Positions 48,881 through 58,640 of a DNA stretch of 64,000 bases are shown here, piece by piece. The stretch comes from Candidatus Zixiibacteriota bacterium (GTDB lineage: Bacteria; Zixibacteria; MSB-5A5; DSPP01): contig JAKEHY010000021.1 in NCBI GenBank assembly GCA_022614805.1, positions 1 through 64,000 on the forward strand, in the 5' to 3' direction. Under the pieces are notes generated by a model, which ran no database searches, was not told the origin of the DNA, and saw only the letters and a program-made list of their open reading frames with translations. Position 1 is the first letter of the stretch; the number at the start of each line of letters is the position of its first letter. The translations under genes were made by a program, and so were the position numbers.

Positions 48881-50020
48881 TTACCGCAGAAGCGTTATTT
48901 TCTTGACCAAAACTTCTTCTCCGGCCTGAAAGCGAAGAAGATATAAACCGGAAGAAAGCCGCCTGCCGGAGTCGTCCCGCCCGTTCCAGAAGAACTGGTG
49001 TTCACCGGCCGGGTAGGCCGCGGCTGGCCTTGAAAACACCTTTTGTCCGAGCAGGTTGTATATCGAAAATCCGAGTGGCATCTGTTTATCCGTCCGGGCC
49101 GAGAAAAGCACGCTGGCCGATGTGGGGTTCGGAAACGGTTCGGAAAGCAGAAAGGCATGTTTGCCAACTTCTCTATCTTCCATACCCGTAGGGGATGCCG
49201 GCAAAAGAACGGAGTTGGAAAGCGGGCTTTCAACCCCTCCTTGCCAGCGGCTGACCCGGTAGTAATAGTCACCTGTCGCAGGTGGAGAATCCAAAAAACT
49301 AAACTCTCCTGAATCAACTGTTGCTATATGAAAAACCGAATTGGAGTCGGTGCCGCGATAAATCCAGAAACTACCGGCGTTTTCACTTGCCGGATTATTA
49401 ACCAGAACTTTTGCTCGCAACATCCGGTTGCCTCCGCCAAAATACGGCGCGTAATTACCGGCAAAACCCACAAAATTGCGCCCAGAGTTACTCGACCAAT
49501 CATCACCTATTCTTGGGCTTGTTGGGCTATAAGACATCCAGTGCAAAGTGCCCCAAAAGGAGCTATCATCGTTAATCAGGATGCCCAGACCGCCTACTTT
49601 TGCCCATTGGGTCGTATCGACTTCCCACCGTACCGTTTGCGTATCCAAGCTAAGATAGGCCCCAGGAACCATTCCACCTGTGTCCCGTCGGACTGAAAGC
49701 GCAAAAGTAGAAGCAGTATCGCCACTTCTGGAATAGGAAATCAACGCCGACAACGTGTCAATTAAGCACGGCCGTGTTGGTGCCGTGAAACGAACCAACA
49801 CTTGGTTGTCTTCATAGGTATCGAAAACATACACAAAGTACTTCGGTACTCCAGCATCGTAGATTAAACTTGATTCCTGCGCCGCTGCGCCGAACCAGTA
49901 CAAATGCGGCTGGCCGGCTTCCGATTTGCCGGCTAAGTATTTGACGGGAGCAACCTCGGAAAAGGCAATTTGAGAACCGAGAAGAAAAAAGCCGAGGGCG
50001 ACTGCAAGTATCCTATTCAT
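48881..50020 (-). CDS. Secreted protein with FlgD/T9SS-like C-terminal sorting tail
   Basis: 379 residues. Signal peptide about 1-21. The middle has beta-rich segments ('SALISYSRSGDTASTFALSVRRDTGG', 'FWGTLHWMSYSP', a fibronectin-like 'SFWIYRGTDSNSVFHIATVDSGEFSFLDSPPATGDYYYRVSRW'). The C-terminal 80 residues are the classic sorting/FlgD-Ig tail: 'SEPFPNPTSASVLFSA', 'FSIYNLLGQKVFSR', 'AGEHQFFWNGRDDSGRRLSSGLYLLRFQAGEEVLVKKITLLR'. Such tails direct export through type IX secretion or hold surface proteins. Its presence supports an FCB-type host. Confidence 0.82.
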   Translation of the reverse strand: MNRILAVALGFFLLGSQIAFSEVAPVKYLAGKSEAGQPHLYWFGAAAQESSLIYDAGVPKYFVYVFDTYEDNQVLVRFTAPTRPCLIDTLSALISYSRSGDTASTFALSVRRDTGGMVPGAYLSLDTQTVRWEVDTTQWAKVGGLGILINDDSSFWGTLHWMSYSPTSPRIGDDWSSNSGRNFVGFAGNYAPYFGGGNRMLRAKVLVNNPASENAGSFWIYRGTDSNSVFHIATVDSGEFSFLDSPPATGDYYYRVSRWQGGVESPLSNSVLLPASPTGMEDREVGKHAFLLSEPFPNPTSASVLFSARTDKQMPLGFSIYNLLGQKVFSRPAAAYPAGEHQFFWNGRDDSGRRLSSGLYLLRFQAGEEVLVKKITLLR

Positions 50021-50084
50021 ATCAAACCTTTTTAGTGGCGGGAAAAATAGATGAGCCCGATGGAGCTGTCAAGCCCTTTTTGAA

Positions 50085-50185
50085 ATGGAAAAACACCTCA
50101 CCCCTCGACTATGCTCGGGGCAGGCCCCTTTATCCCCTCTCCACGGGGTGGAGTGGGGAAGGGCGATTCGTGAATCGCCCCTACA
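50085..50185. repeat. Palindromic repeat cluster downstream of the cytochrome b-c gene
   Basis: CACCTCACCCCTCGACTATGCTCGG, CCCCTTTATCCCCTCTCCACGGGGTGGAG and a perfect hairpin GGGCGATTC-GT-GAATCGCCC (50161-50180) followed by CCTAC. It shares units with 12278-12355 and 12463-12615. No gene fits in 50021-50192. Confidence 0.6.
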
Positions 50186-50192
50186 AAAACGT

Positions 50193-51548
50193 TTAGCCGG
50201 GCGGGAGCTTTTTCAAGCTTTTTATGTAATGAATCAGCTTAATCATTTCCTCTTCCCGGAGGTAGTCGAACTTGGGCATTATGCTTCCGGGGGATACGGA
50301 TTGCGGGTCTTTGAAGTGCAGGATGAGCCATTCCTGCGAATGTCTCCGAGCCGCGCCAATCAGGGATGGGCCGGTCGCCGCTATGCGCCCATCCCCTTCA
50401 TGACAGCCTTCACAGCCGTTTTGGGCAAACAGCTTCTCCCCTGCTTGGGCCAAAATCGGGTCGAAGCGAGCGGCTTCGGCCTGGGCGGCCCGCAGTTTCC
50501 GGTCCTCCTTGATGGAAAGAAAAGTCAAAAGGACAAGGGCAAAGACCGTCCCCCCTCCAAAAAATATCGCCAGCGGGCGGCGGTAGGGGGCTCTACGCGG
50601 CTTTTTGTCGATGAAGGGCAAAAGCAGAAGAACAATAAAAAAAAGACCCGGCAGAACGATGGCGCCGATAATTTCCAGCTTGCCGGGGAAATATTTTAAA
50701 AGCTGAAATAGGAATAAAAAATACCAATCCGGACGGGGAATGTAAGTTTCGTCGGTCGGGTCGGCAATGTCGTCCAAGGGCGCGCCGGCTTTCCAGGATA
50801 GAATCAAAAGCGCAGCAATCAGAAAAAAGGCAATGACCAAATCGCGGGCGGCCTGTTTGGGATAAAAAGGAAACCCTTGGGATAAATCGTTCTTGCTCTC
50901 GTTCCAGCTTCCGGCCGAGCCGTGTTTGGTGATTAAAAAAAGATGCAATCCGAGGAAGAAAACCAAAAGCGCCGGAAGGATGAGGATGTGCACGGCGTAA
51001 AAGCGGGTCAAAGCCAATGCGCCCAATTCCATTCCCCCCCGCACAATCTTCAGGATGTATTCGCCGATAACCGGCACCAGGCCCATCATATTTGTGCCGA
51101 CCACGGTGGCCCAGTATCCTTTTTGGTCCCAGGGCAGCAAATAGCCGGTGAAAGCGAAGGCGGCGGTCAGAAGCAAAAGAAATACGCCCAAAATCCAGGT
51201 CAACTCGCGCGGCTTTTTATAAGCCGCCCAGAAAAATACCCGCAAGAGGTGTAAAGGGACGATGACCATCAAAAAGGAAGCCGCCCAGTAATGAATGCCG
51301 CGGATGATTTTGCCAAAGAGAACTTTTTCCTGAACGTAGGCAACCGAAGCATACGCCCCGTTGGGGGTGGGTGCGTAGTACAGGGCCAGGAAAATTCCCG
51401 TTATTATCTGAACGGTGAAAAGAAAAAGCGCTGCGCCCCCCAGCGTGAAAAACCAGTTGGTGGAAGGGGGCAAAAGCTTTTTCAGCCAGAAATTGGCAAA
51501 CGCCTCCAGCCCCAGCCGCTCATCCAGAAAGCGATAAATTTTCTTCAT
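50193..51548 (-). CDS. Cytochrome b fused to cytochrome c (bc/b6f-type complex)
   Basis: 451 residues. The cytochrome b part (1-320) has about eight membrane helices, with the heme-binding His pairs in 'IHYWAASFLMVIVPLHLLRVF' and 'YAVHILILPALLVFFLGLHLF', and the Qo motif region 'DETYIPRPDWYFLFLFQLLKYFPG' (PDWY in place of the usual PEWY). The tail (about 350-450) is a cytochrome c with 'NGCEGCHEGDGR' (CxxCH) and an axial Met in 'GSIMPKF'. It transfers electrons from quinol through the Rieske protein. The Rieske gene lies 6 nt upstream on the same strand. Confidence 0.93.
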   Translation of the reverse strand: MKKIYRFLDERLGLEAFANFWLKKLLPPSTNWFFTLGGAALFLFTVQIITGIFLALYYAPTPNGAYASVAYVQEKVLFGKIIRGIHYWAASFLMVIVPLHLLRVFFWAAYKKPRELTWILGVFLLLLTAAFAFTGYLLPWDQKGYWATVVGTNMMGLVPVIGEYILKIVRGGMELGALALTRFYAVHILILPALLVFFLGLHLFLITKHGSAGSWNESKNDLSQGFPFYPKQAARDLVIAFFLIAALLILSWKAGAPLDDIADPTDETYIPRPDWYFLFLFQLLKYFPGKLEIIGAIVLPGLFFIVLLLLPFIDKKPRRAPYRRPLAIFFGGGTVFALVLLTFLSIKEDRKLRAAQAEAARFDPILAQAGEKLFAQNGCEGCHEGDGRIAATGPSLIGAARRHSQEWLILHFKDPQSVSPGSIMPKFDYLREEEMIKLIHYIKSLKKLPPG

Positions 51549-51554
51549 CCGGAT

Positions 51555-52022
51555 TCAGGCGACGCGAATGAAAAGCTTTCCCTCTTCAACCTTGGTATCG
51601 AATTGCGTCAAGGGTTTGGGGGGCGGGCCGGCCAACACCTTTCCTTCCGGGTCGTAAACTCCGCCGTGGCAGGGGCAGTGGAAATTTTTTTGTTCCTCGT
51701 TCCAGCCGACCGAGCAGCCCAGATGGGTGCAGACGGGGGAAAAAGCCACAAGCCCATCCGGGCGGCGGAGGATGAAAGCGTAGCGGCTGACTTTGGTTTT
51801 CATCCAGCCGTCCTCTCTTTCGTAGGAATATTCGACGCGGACAGGCCGGCCGGGGGCGAACTTATCGGCGCGGCCGAGCGAAACCCAGCCGCCTTCGCCT
51901 GCTTTTCGCAGAACGGGACTTAAAAGGTAGCCCCCGAGCGGAACGGCCAAGAGGGTGCTGATAAGTCCGCCCAATCCCTTAGCCAACAGTCCGAAGAAAT
52001 CCCGCCGTCCTATTTCTTCCAT
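51555..52022 (-). CDS. Rieske iron-sulfur protein of the bc complex
   Basis: 155 residues. An N-terminal membrane anchor with 'RRDFFGLLAKGLGG' (Tat-like twin Arg) precedes the Rieske domain with the cluster motifs CTHLGC and CPCHGG, about 17 residues apart. It passes electrons from quinol to the c heme. A ribosome site (AAAGGATAGG) precedes the ATG. It is followed by the b-c fusion gene, so the two genes encode a whole minimal bc complex; no separate c1 gene is present. Confidence 0.94.
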   Translation of the reverse strand: MEEIGRRDFFGLLAKGLGGLISTLLAVPLGGYLLSPVLRKAGEGGWVSLGRADKFAPGRPVRVEYSYEREDGWMKTKVSRYAFILRRPDGLVAFSPVCTHLGCSVGWNEEQKNFHCPCHGGVYDPEGKVLAGPPPKPLTQFDTKVEEGKLFIRVA

Positions 52023-52061
52023 CCTATCCTTTCAATTGCTTATACGCTGAAAGATTGGCGC

Positions 52062-52132
52062 TCTTTGACCCCACCCTTCGCCCCTCGCCAGAGGCAAGGG
52101 GCTAAATCCCTCCCCTTTAGGGGAGGGAAAAG
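52062..52132. repeat. Dispersed TTGACCCCACCC intergenic repeat, copy 4
   Basis: CTCTTTGACCCCACCCTTCGCCCC, central CCTCGCCAGAGGCAAGGGGCTAA and end TCCCTCCCCTTTAGGGGAGGGAAAAG. Fills most of the gap between the Rieske gene and the aminopeptidase stop. Confidence 0.7.
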
Positions 52133-52173
52133 AACTTACCAAATGGGGATACGGAGCATAAAGGATTTGAACA

Positions 52174-53664
52174 CTAACTTCTTTTGGCCCAGTTCTCCGC
52201 AAATTGCAACAACAGCCGGGCGCCGAAACCGGTGGCCCCTTTCGGGACGTAGGGCTGACCTTTTTCTTCCAAATCAACTCCGGCGATGTCGATATGCGCC
52301 CAGGGGTAGTCGCCAATGAATTTTTTCAAAAAGCGGGCCGCCGACATAACCCCGCCGTATCGTCCGCCGGAGTTTTTCACGTCGGCAATCGAGCTTTTGA
52401 TAAGCTGGTCGTACTCGTCGTAAAGCGGCATCTGCCAGAGCCGCTCGGCGGTTTGGGTGGAAGCTTTTTTGAGCCGGTCAATCACGCGCTGGTCGGTCCC
52501 CAGAACGGCGGCGCAAATATCCCCCAGAGCAACCCGGCAGGCGCCGGTCAGGGTGGCGATGTCCACCACCGCTTTGGGCTTGAAGCGCTCGGCATAGGTC
52601 AATGCGTCTGCCAGAATCAGCCGCCCCTCCGCATCAGTGTTGATAATCTCGATGGTCTTGCCGTTCAGCGCTTTTAAAATATCCCCCGGCTTGGTGGCCG
52701 TACCGGAGGGCATATTTTCGGTGACCGGCATCAGCCCGACAAGATGTATTGGAAGCTTTAAACGGGCGGCGGCGCCCACGGCGGCCAGAACAGCGGCGCT
52801 GCCAGCCATATCCCCTTTCATTTCATCCATTTTGTCCGCCGGTTTAAGCGAAATCCCGCCTGTGTCGAAGGTGACTCCCTTGCCGACCAGAACGACGGTA
52901 TCCAGCCGAGGGCGTTCGGCATTATGCTCCAGAATCATAAAAACCGGCGGCTCGGCCGAGCCCTTCGCCACTCCCAAAAGCGCTCCCATTCCCAGTTTTT
53001 CGATTTCAGTTTTGGTTAAAACCTGAACTTTGAACCCCCACTTTTTCCCTTCGCTTCTGGCGATTTCGGCGTAGCGGGTCGGCGTTAAATAATTGCTCGG
53101 ATAATTGGCCAAGTCACGCGTAAGAATGGTTGCTTCTGCGGCAACCCGTCCTCGTTGCGCCCCTTTTTCAGTCCGCTGCCCGACGGCCCGGTTGGCCACC
53201 AAAATGTTCAGGTGCTTGAGGCGAGATTTCTGCCGCTCATCCAATGTGGTCATATACTCCATCATTTTATAATTGGCTAAAAGGGCCGCTTCCACCATTG
53301 CCACCGTCGGCTCTTCCGCCTGGCTCACGGGCAAGGTTTTGGGATAAACGAGGGTGAGTTCTTTTAATCCGAGCTCGTTGGCTTTGTTGACCACCCGCCC
53401 GATGGCCCGGCGGACGGCTTCGGCATCAAAGCGGCGCTTGCCGTACCAGTCCAGAATGGCGCGTTTGATGCCGCCGTTCAAATAGACCACGGTGGTCTGT
53501 CCTTCTTTATAATCCCCTGTGGACAGAACCCGCGCCAAAGTTCCGCCGGTTTTCTTGTCGAAGGCGGCGAAATCCGGCTCGATTTTGTTTCCTTCAAAAA
53601 CCGGGCAATAAACCGCCTCGGCCTTCAATTCCTCCAACTTCCCGACCTGAACGTTGATTTCCAT
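52174..53664 (-). CDS. pepA: Leucyl aminopeptidase (M17)
   Basis: 496 residues from the ATG at 53664 (AAGGAGAAAAA before it); an ATG-like start 12 codons upstream has no ribosome site. The C-terminal catalytic domain has 'VLVGKGVTFDTGGISLKPADKMDEMKGDMAGSAAV', 'NMPSGTATKPGDIL', 'NTDAEGRLILADALTYAERF' (the M17 signature) and 'IATLTGACRVALG'. M17 enzymes are hexameric, bi-zinc aminopeptidases in the cytoplasm. The N-terminal macro-like domain spans about 1-150. Single gene, no operon partners. Confidence 0.95.
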   Translation of the reverse strand: MEINVQVGKLEELKAEAVYCPVFEGNKIEPDFAAFDKKTGGTLARVLSTGDYKEGQTTVVYLNGGIKRAILDWYGKRRFDAEAVRRAIGRVVNKANELGLKELTLVYPKTLPVSQAEEPTVAMVEAALLANYKMMEYMTTLDERQKSRLKHLNILVANRAVGQRTEKGAQRGRVAAEATILTRDLANYPSNYLTPTRYAEIARSEGKKWGFKVQVLTKTEIEKLGMGALLGVAKGSAEPPVFMILEHNAERPRLDTVVLVGKGVTFDTGGISLKPADKMDEMKGDMAGSAAVLAAVGAAARLKLPIHLVGLMPVTENMPSGTATKPGDILKALNGKTIEIINTDAEGRLILADALTYAERFKPKAVVDIATLTGACRVALGDICAAVLGTDQRVIDRLKKASTQTAERLWQMPLYDEYDQLIKSSIADVKNSGGRYGGVMSAARFLKKFIGDYPWAHIDIAGVDLEEKGQPYVPKGATGFGARLLLQFAENWAKRS

Positions 53665-53742
53665 TTTTTCTCCTTGAGAAAGCGAATAAACAGAGGACAT
53701 TTGGGGCTGTCAATGATTTAAGTGAGCGTCCGCATCGAGGAG

Positions 53743-54456
53743 TCAGCCTGCAGGGCTTTTGGCAGTGCGGGAAACCGGCCTGATGTGGGCGAACATGCTG
53801 CGGGCGTTCCAGGTTGAGAAGGCTGTTACCAGCGACGGAGAGCCGTCGAGTTGGATGCGGCCCTCGCGGGTGGCTTGGGCCCAGCTAAGCTGGCCGGCGT
53901 GCCATTTGACGAAGGCTTCGGCTTCCGCCGTGATGTAGAGGTCTTCCTCGAAGCCGGGGTACGTCTTGCAGATCTCGGTGTCTCCGAGCTCGATGAGCAG
54001 CCAATAGCGCTCGCGGCGCGGGCGGCCGGTGAAGTCAAAGCGGATGACGACGCGTCGCTCCGGGAGCCGGTCCCGGCGGAGCGCGTTGCACATCGACCAC
54101 AGGGCCACAAAGGGGTCAAGGTTCTCGGGGGCGATCTCGAGCCAACGCGCACCCCACTCGCCGAGCGACTGGCAGACCGTGAAGAGCTCGCGGCCCGCAG
54201 ACGTGAGCTTGTAATGGTGCCCGCGCCCGCCGGGCTTGGGTGCCGACTCGATGACACCGAACCGTTCGAGCTGCTTGAGCCGCTGTGAGAGCAGGGTACG
54301 GGAGAGTCCGGGCGCGCCCTCCAGGATCTCGCTGAAGTTTCCGCAGCCGAGGTGCAGGTTGCGGATGATCAAAGGCGTCCAGCGCTCGGCGAAGATCTCG
54401 GCGCCGCGGGCGATGGGGCAGTATTGGCCGTACGTCCTCACGACGCCAATATCCAC
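53743..54456 (-). CDS. HxlR-family transcription regulator with SCP2-like tail
   Basis: 237 residues. The winged-helix (10-110) is HxlR-type: 'YGQYCPIARGAEIFAERWTPLIIRNLHLGCGNFSEILEGAPGLSRTLLSQRLKQLERFGVIE', with a Cys at 13 that may sense redox or aldehyde stress in this family. The rest (120-235) resembles an SCP2/DUF2204-type domain. Starts at a GTG. Base usage is high in GC at third positions with different codon preferences from both flanks (pepA and dnaK). It is divergent from the DUF1326 gene, which it may control. Confidence 0.8.
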   Translation of the reverse strand: MDIGVVRTYGQYCPIARGAEIFAERWTPLIIRNLHLGCGNFSEILEGAPGLSRTLLSQRLKQLERFGVIESAPKPGGRGHHYKLTSAGRELFTVCQSLGEWGARWLEIAPENLDPFVALWSMCNALRRDRLPERRVVIRFDFTGRPRRERYWLLIELGDTEICKTYPGFEEDLYITAEAEAFVKWHAGQLSWAQATREGRIQLDGSPSLVTAFSTWNARSMFAHIRPVSRTAKSPAG

Positions 54457-54544
54457 ACCCGCCTTGGGTTGTCAAGTCCAGATTCTTTACTTGACGGCCG
54501 GGGTCCGCGGTAGTTGAATGTGGTCGTTAAGAAAGGAGGACACG

Positions 54545-54670
54545 ATGAGGACACCGACGACCTACGGAAGCCCGTTGCGAAACACAGGCCGTGCCTTGCG
54601 CTGGCCAAAGGGCTCCTGGAGCATCCCGTTCAGCTTATGGAGACGCACACTTGAGTTCAAGGAGGATCTC
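54545..54670 (+). other. Possible N-terminal extension / short leader before the DUF1326 gene
   Basis: An ATG at 54545 with AAAGGAGGACACG, the best ribosome site near this gene, is in frame with the DUF1326 gene and adds 42 residues with no clear signal peptide. The protein from 54671 has a better signal peptide and its own GGAGG site. The stretch may be a remnant of another gene: a second frame across it also stays open to a TGA at 54650. Confidence 0.35.
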
Positions 54671-55378
54671 ATGAGAGTTCATGTAGTTCTTGCGATCATG
54701 CTCGTTGCCGGCGTTCACGCGCAGGCGCTCGCGAAGGAAGGCCCGGTCGACTGGGCGGTGAATGCGACGATTATCGATGGCTGCAGCTGCCGCATGTTGT
54801 GTCCGTGCATCTTCGGCTCGCCTGCCGAAGTCGGCTCGGTCGGAACCCACAAGCATGAGGGACACACGTCCTGCTACTTCAACGCGGCGTTCAAGGTCAA
54901 TAAGGGCAATTATGGCAAGGCGAAGCTGGATGGCCTGAAGTTCTGGTTCGCGGGAGACAAGGGCGACGCCAAGACCGTCGAACTTACATTCGAGCCTGCT
55001 GCGACCAAAGAGCAGCGGGAAGGGGTTCGCGTGTTCTTGGCCCATTTCCTGCCCCAAAAGTGGATCTCATTTACGGAGGGACCCGATGCAAAGATCGATT
55101 GGAAAGCCGGGGCGACTCACGCCGAGGCCAAGCTCGATGGGGGAAAGGCGGCTGAAGTGGTGATGAGTCGATTCTCCGGTGCCACGGGTAAAGGTACGAC
55201 TGTCATCAAGGATATGAAGTACTTCGCCGCCCCTCGGAATGACGGGTTCAATATCATGCCGGTCGATACGCTCGTCTATCGTCGCGGACCCACGCCGGCA
55301 CCGTTCGAGTTCAAGGGGACCTCGGGATGGACCATCACCGTCGACATGAATTCCAAGGATCTGGTTGCGGCGCAGTAG
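54671..55378 (+). CDS. Exported DUF1326 protein
   Basis: 235 residues from the ATG at 54671 (AAGGAGGATCTC before it). Signal peptide about 1-21 ('MLVAGVHAQALA'). DUF1326 pattern: 'WAVNATIIDGCSCRMLCPCIFGSP' with its GCSC..CPC cysteine cluster, suggestive of a metal or heme site, then 'CYFNAAFKVNKGNYGKAKLDGLKFWFAGD' and 'FSGATGKGTTVI'. Function unknown. It is divergent from the HxlR gene with which it shares unusual base usage, so the two form a likely transferred pair. A terminator-like hairpin lies at 55531. Confidence 0.75.
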   Translation: MRVHVVLAIMLVAGVHAQALAKEGPVDWAVNATIIDGCSCRMLCPCIFGSPAEVGSVGTHKHEGHTSCYFNAAFKVNKGNYGKAKLDGLKFWFAGDKGDAKTVELTFEPAATKEQREGVRVFLAHFLPQKWISFTEGPDAKIDWKAGATHAEAKLDGGKAAEVVMSRFSGATGKGTTVIKDMKYFAAPRNDGFNIMPVDTLVYRRGPTPAPFEFKGTSGWTITVDMNSKDLVAAQ

Positions 55379-55530
55379 AGACCCTGTTCACACGTTGTGC
55401 CCAGAGGTCTTATCCAGCCAAACGTAGGATTTGGTTGTCATAAGCGATCCGGCGGCAGATCCCGCGGTTCTACCGCGACGAGGTTCGGCACTGCGCCAAA
55501 AAGTCGGATAATTGCCCGTTATGCAAACAA

Positions 55531-55560
55531 AAAGCCCGATGTTTGACTATCGGGCTTTTG
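55531..55560. terminator. Bidirectional terminator
   Basis: AAAGCCCGAT...ATCGGGCTTTT (10 pairs, loop GTTTGACT) with T-runs on both strands. It serves rpoZ (-) and the DUF1326 gene (+). The stretch 55379-55530 holds nothing recognisable. Confidence 0.75.
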
Positions 55561-55584
55561 AATCGGAATTGAAAGGTGTCGGGT

Positions 55585-55806
55585 TTAGTCCCTTTTTATT
55601 TCGATTTTCCCTTGCAACAGTTCATCCAGGGCTTCCTCGGCCACCCGGTGCATTCCGCGGGCTGGATTCGGCTCGGCGGCGGCCATTTCGTTTTCCTTCA
55701 ACCGCTGGAGGTTCAATATCCGGGCTCTTTTGGAGGCCATAATCACCGCCTCGTAGGAGTTCCGGGCGTACTTCGTAATTTTGCTTAGGTCCTTCAACTC
55801 TCTCAT
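55585..55806 (-). CDS. rpoZ: RNA polymerase omega subunit
   Basis: 73 residues, of the short omega/Rpb6 kind found in Bacteroidetes-like bacteria. Contains 'ITKYARNSYEAVIMASKRARILNLQRLKENE' with the conserved 'N.YEAV..A.KRAR..N' pattern, and an acidic C-terminal tail ('EEALDELLQGKIEIK'). Omega helps assemble the beta' subunit. A purely Met-Arg start (MRELKD) is preceded by GGAAAGGG. It is downstream of dnaK by about 96 nt. Confidence 0.85.
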   Translation of the reverse strand: MRELKDLSKITKYARNSYEAVIMASKRARILNLQRLKENEMAAAEPNPARGMHRVAEEALDELLQGKIEIKRD

Positions 55807-55860
55807 CGTTACCCTTTCCTGATGGGGAAAGCTTTTCCCCGCCTCTGGGCAAAATTCGGA

Positions 55861-55886
55861 AAGGCCGGTAAAAAACTCCGGTCTTC
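55861..55886 (-). terminator. Weak terminator after dnaK
   Basis: On the minus strand GACCGG-AGTTTTTT-ACCGGCC leads into TTTCC, between dnaK and rpoZ. Weak U-run. Confidence 0.3.
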
Positions 55887-55902
55887 CCGGGGCTTCCGCT
55901 TT

Positions 55903-57816
<1,914 letters not shown>

Positions 57817-57857
57817 TTTCAATCATCTCCTTTTCACATTTTCTTTCTTCCGGTAGC

Positions 57858-57898
57858 GGAAGTCTTCAGACTTCCACAATGGAAATCCGAGGATTTCC
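57858..57898. repeat. Two short perfect hairpins upstream of dnaK
   Basis: GGAAGTC-TTCA-GACTTCC (57858-57875) and GGAAATCC-GA-GGATTTCC (57881-57898), the palindromic repeat style found in other gaps. Confidence 0.55.
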
Positions 57899-57952
57899 GC
57901 CACGCCTTCGCTGTCCAATATACTCTTTTCCGTTCTCTTCATAAAGGAAATC

Positions 57953-57985
57953 CCTGCCTCCGGCCCAAAGCGGCCAGAGGCAGGG
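57953..57985 (-). terminator. Hairpin after hsp20
   Basis: On the minus strand CCCTGCCTC ... GAGGCAGGG with loop TGGCCGCTTTGGGCCG, between hsp20 and dnaK. The following T-run is short, so possibly a read-through hairpin. Confidence 0.4.
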
Positions 57986-58003
57986 GAAGCTCCCGAAATC
58001 GGG

Positions 58004-58450
58004 TTAGTTGACCGAAATCGAAATTTCCTTCGGCTTGACCTCTTCCGCTTTGAGCAGGGTGATGGTCAAAACACCGTCCTTGTAAGCGGCCTTGACCTTC
58101 TCCGCCTGCACCAGAGTCGGCAGGGTGAAAGAGCGGACGAAGGAGCCGTAGCTCCGTTCCAAACGATGGAAAGTGGCGCCCTTCGCCTCTGTTTCCTGCT
58201 TTCTCTCGCCGCGCAGGGTCAGAATGTTGTCCTGCAGGGTGACCGAGAGGGTCTCTTTATCCATCCCCGGAACCTCGGCACGAACAATGACCTCATCTTT
58301 GGTTTCCGCCACATCCACCACTGGAGCCCATTCGTCCGTTAGCCTGAAAATGTCCCGATTGAAGATGTCGGAAAACAGCCGGTCCACCTCACGGGAAAAA
58401 CCGGGTACCAAGTCCAGCATCGGATTGGTTCTTAAAGCAAGTCTCGTCAT
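58004..58450 (-). CDS. Hsp20 small heat-shock protein
   Basis: 148 residues from the ATG at 58450 (AAAGGAGGAAATAAAAA before it). The alpha-crystallin domain spans about 40-140: 'WAPVVDVAETKDEVIVRAEVPGMDKETLSVTLQDNILTLRGERK', 'FHRLERSYGSFVRSFTLPTLV', 'AAYKDGVLTITLLK', and a C-terminal 'ISISV' tail (I-x-I/V motif) that caps neighbouring subunits. Holds unfolded proteins for DnaK, which follows by 187 nt. The pair forms a stress-chaperone cluster, though separated by a hairpin. Confidence 0.95.
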   Translation of the reverse strand: MTRLALRTNPMLDLVPGFSREVDRLFSDIFNRDIFRLTDEWAPVVDVAETKDEVIVRAEVPGMDKETLSVTLQDNILTLRGERKQETEAKGATFHRLERSYGSFVRSFTLPTLVQAEKVKAAYKDGVLTITLLKAEEVKPKEISISVN

Positions 58451-58512
58451 TTTTATTTCCTCCTTTCCTATTTTTTCACTCAATATTAAATCAAGAGTTG
58501 TGCCAACAAGCC

Positions 58513-58541
58513 ATATATTGACCTAACAGACTACATAACAA
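58513..58541 (-). promoter_or_regulatory. Candidate hsp20 promoter
   Basis: Read on the minus strand: TTGTTA, 17-nt spacer, ATATAT, 63 nt upstream of the hsp20 start. No CIRCE (HrcA) inverted repeat is seen. Confidence 0.35.
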
Positions 58542-58640
58542 TATATTAGGAGAAAATATTGAAGTGTTTGTGAAAGAGTGAAAAAATGTCGAAATGGCAG
58601 AGTAAGAGTAAGAATTACAGAAAATCGGTAATTCTGGCAG

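Noticed and set aside
57817-58640. CIRCE (HrcA) operator near hsp20 or dnaK
   Set aside because: Only fragments such as AACTC and GAGTG are present; no TTAGCACTC-N9-GAGTGCTAA inverted repeat.
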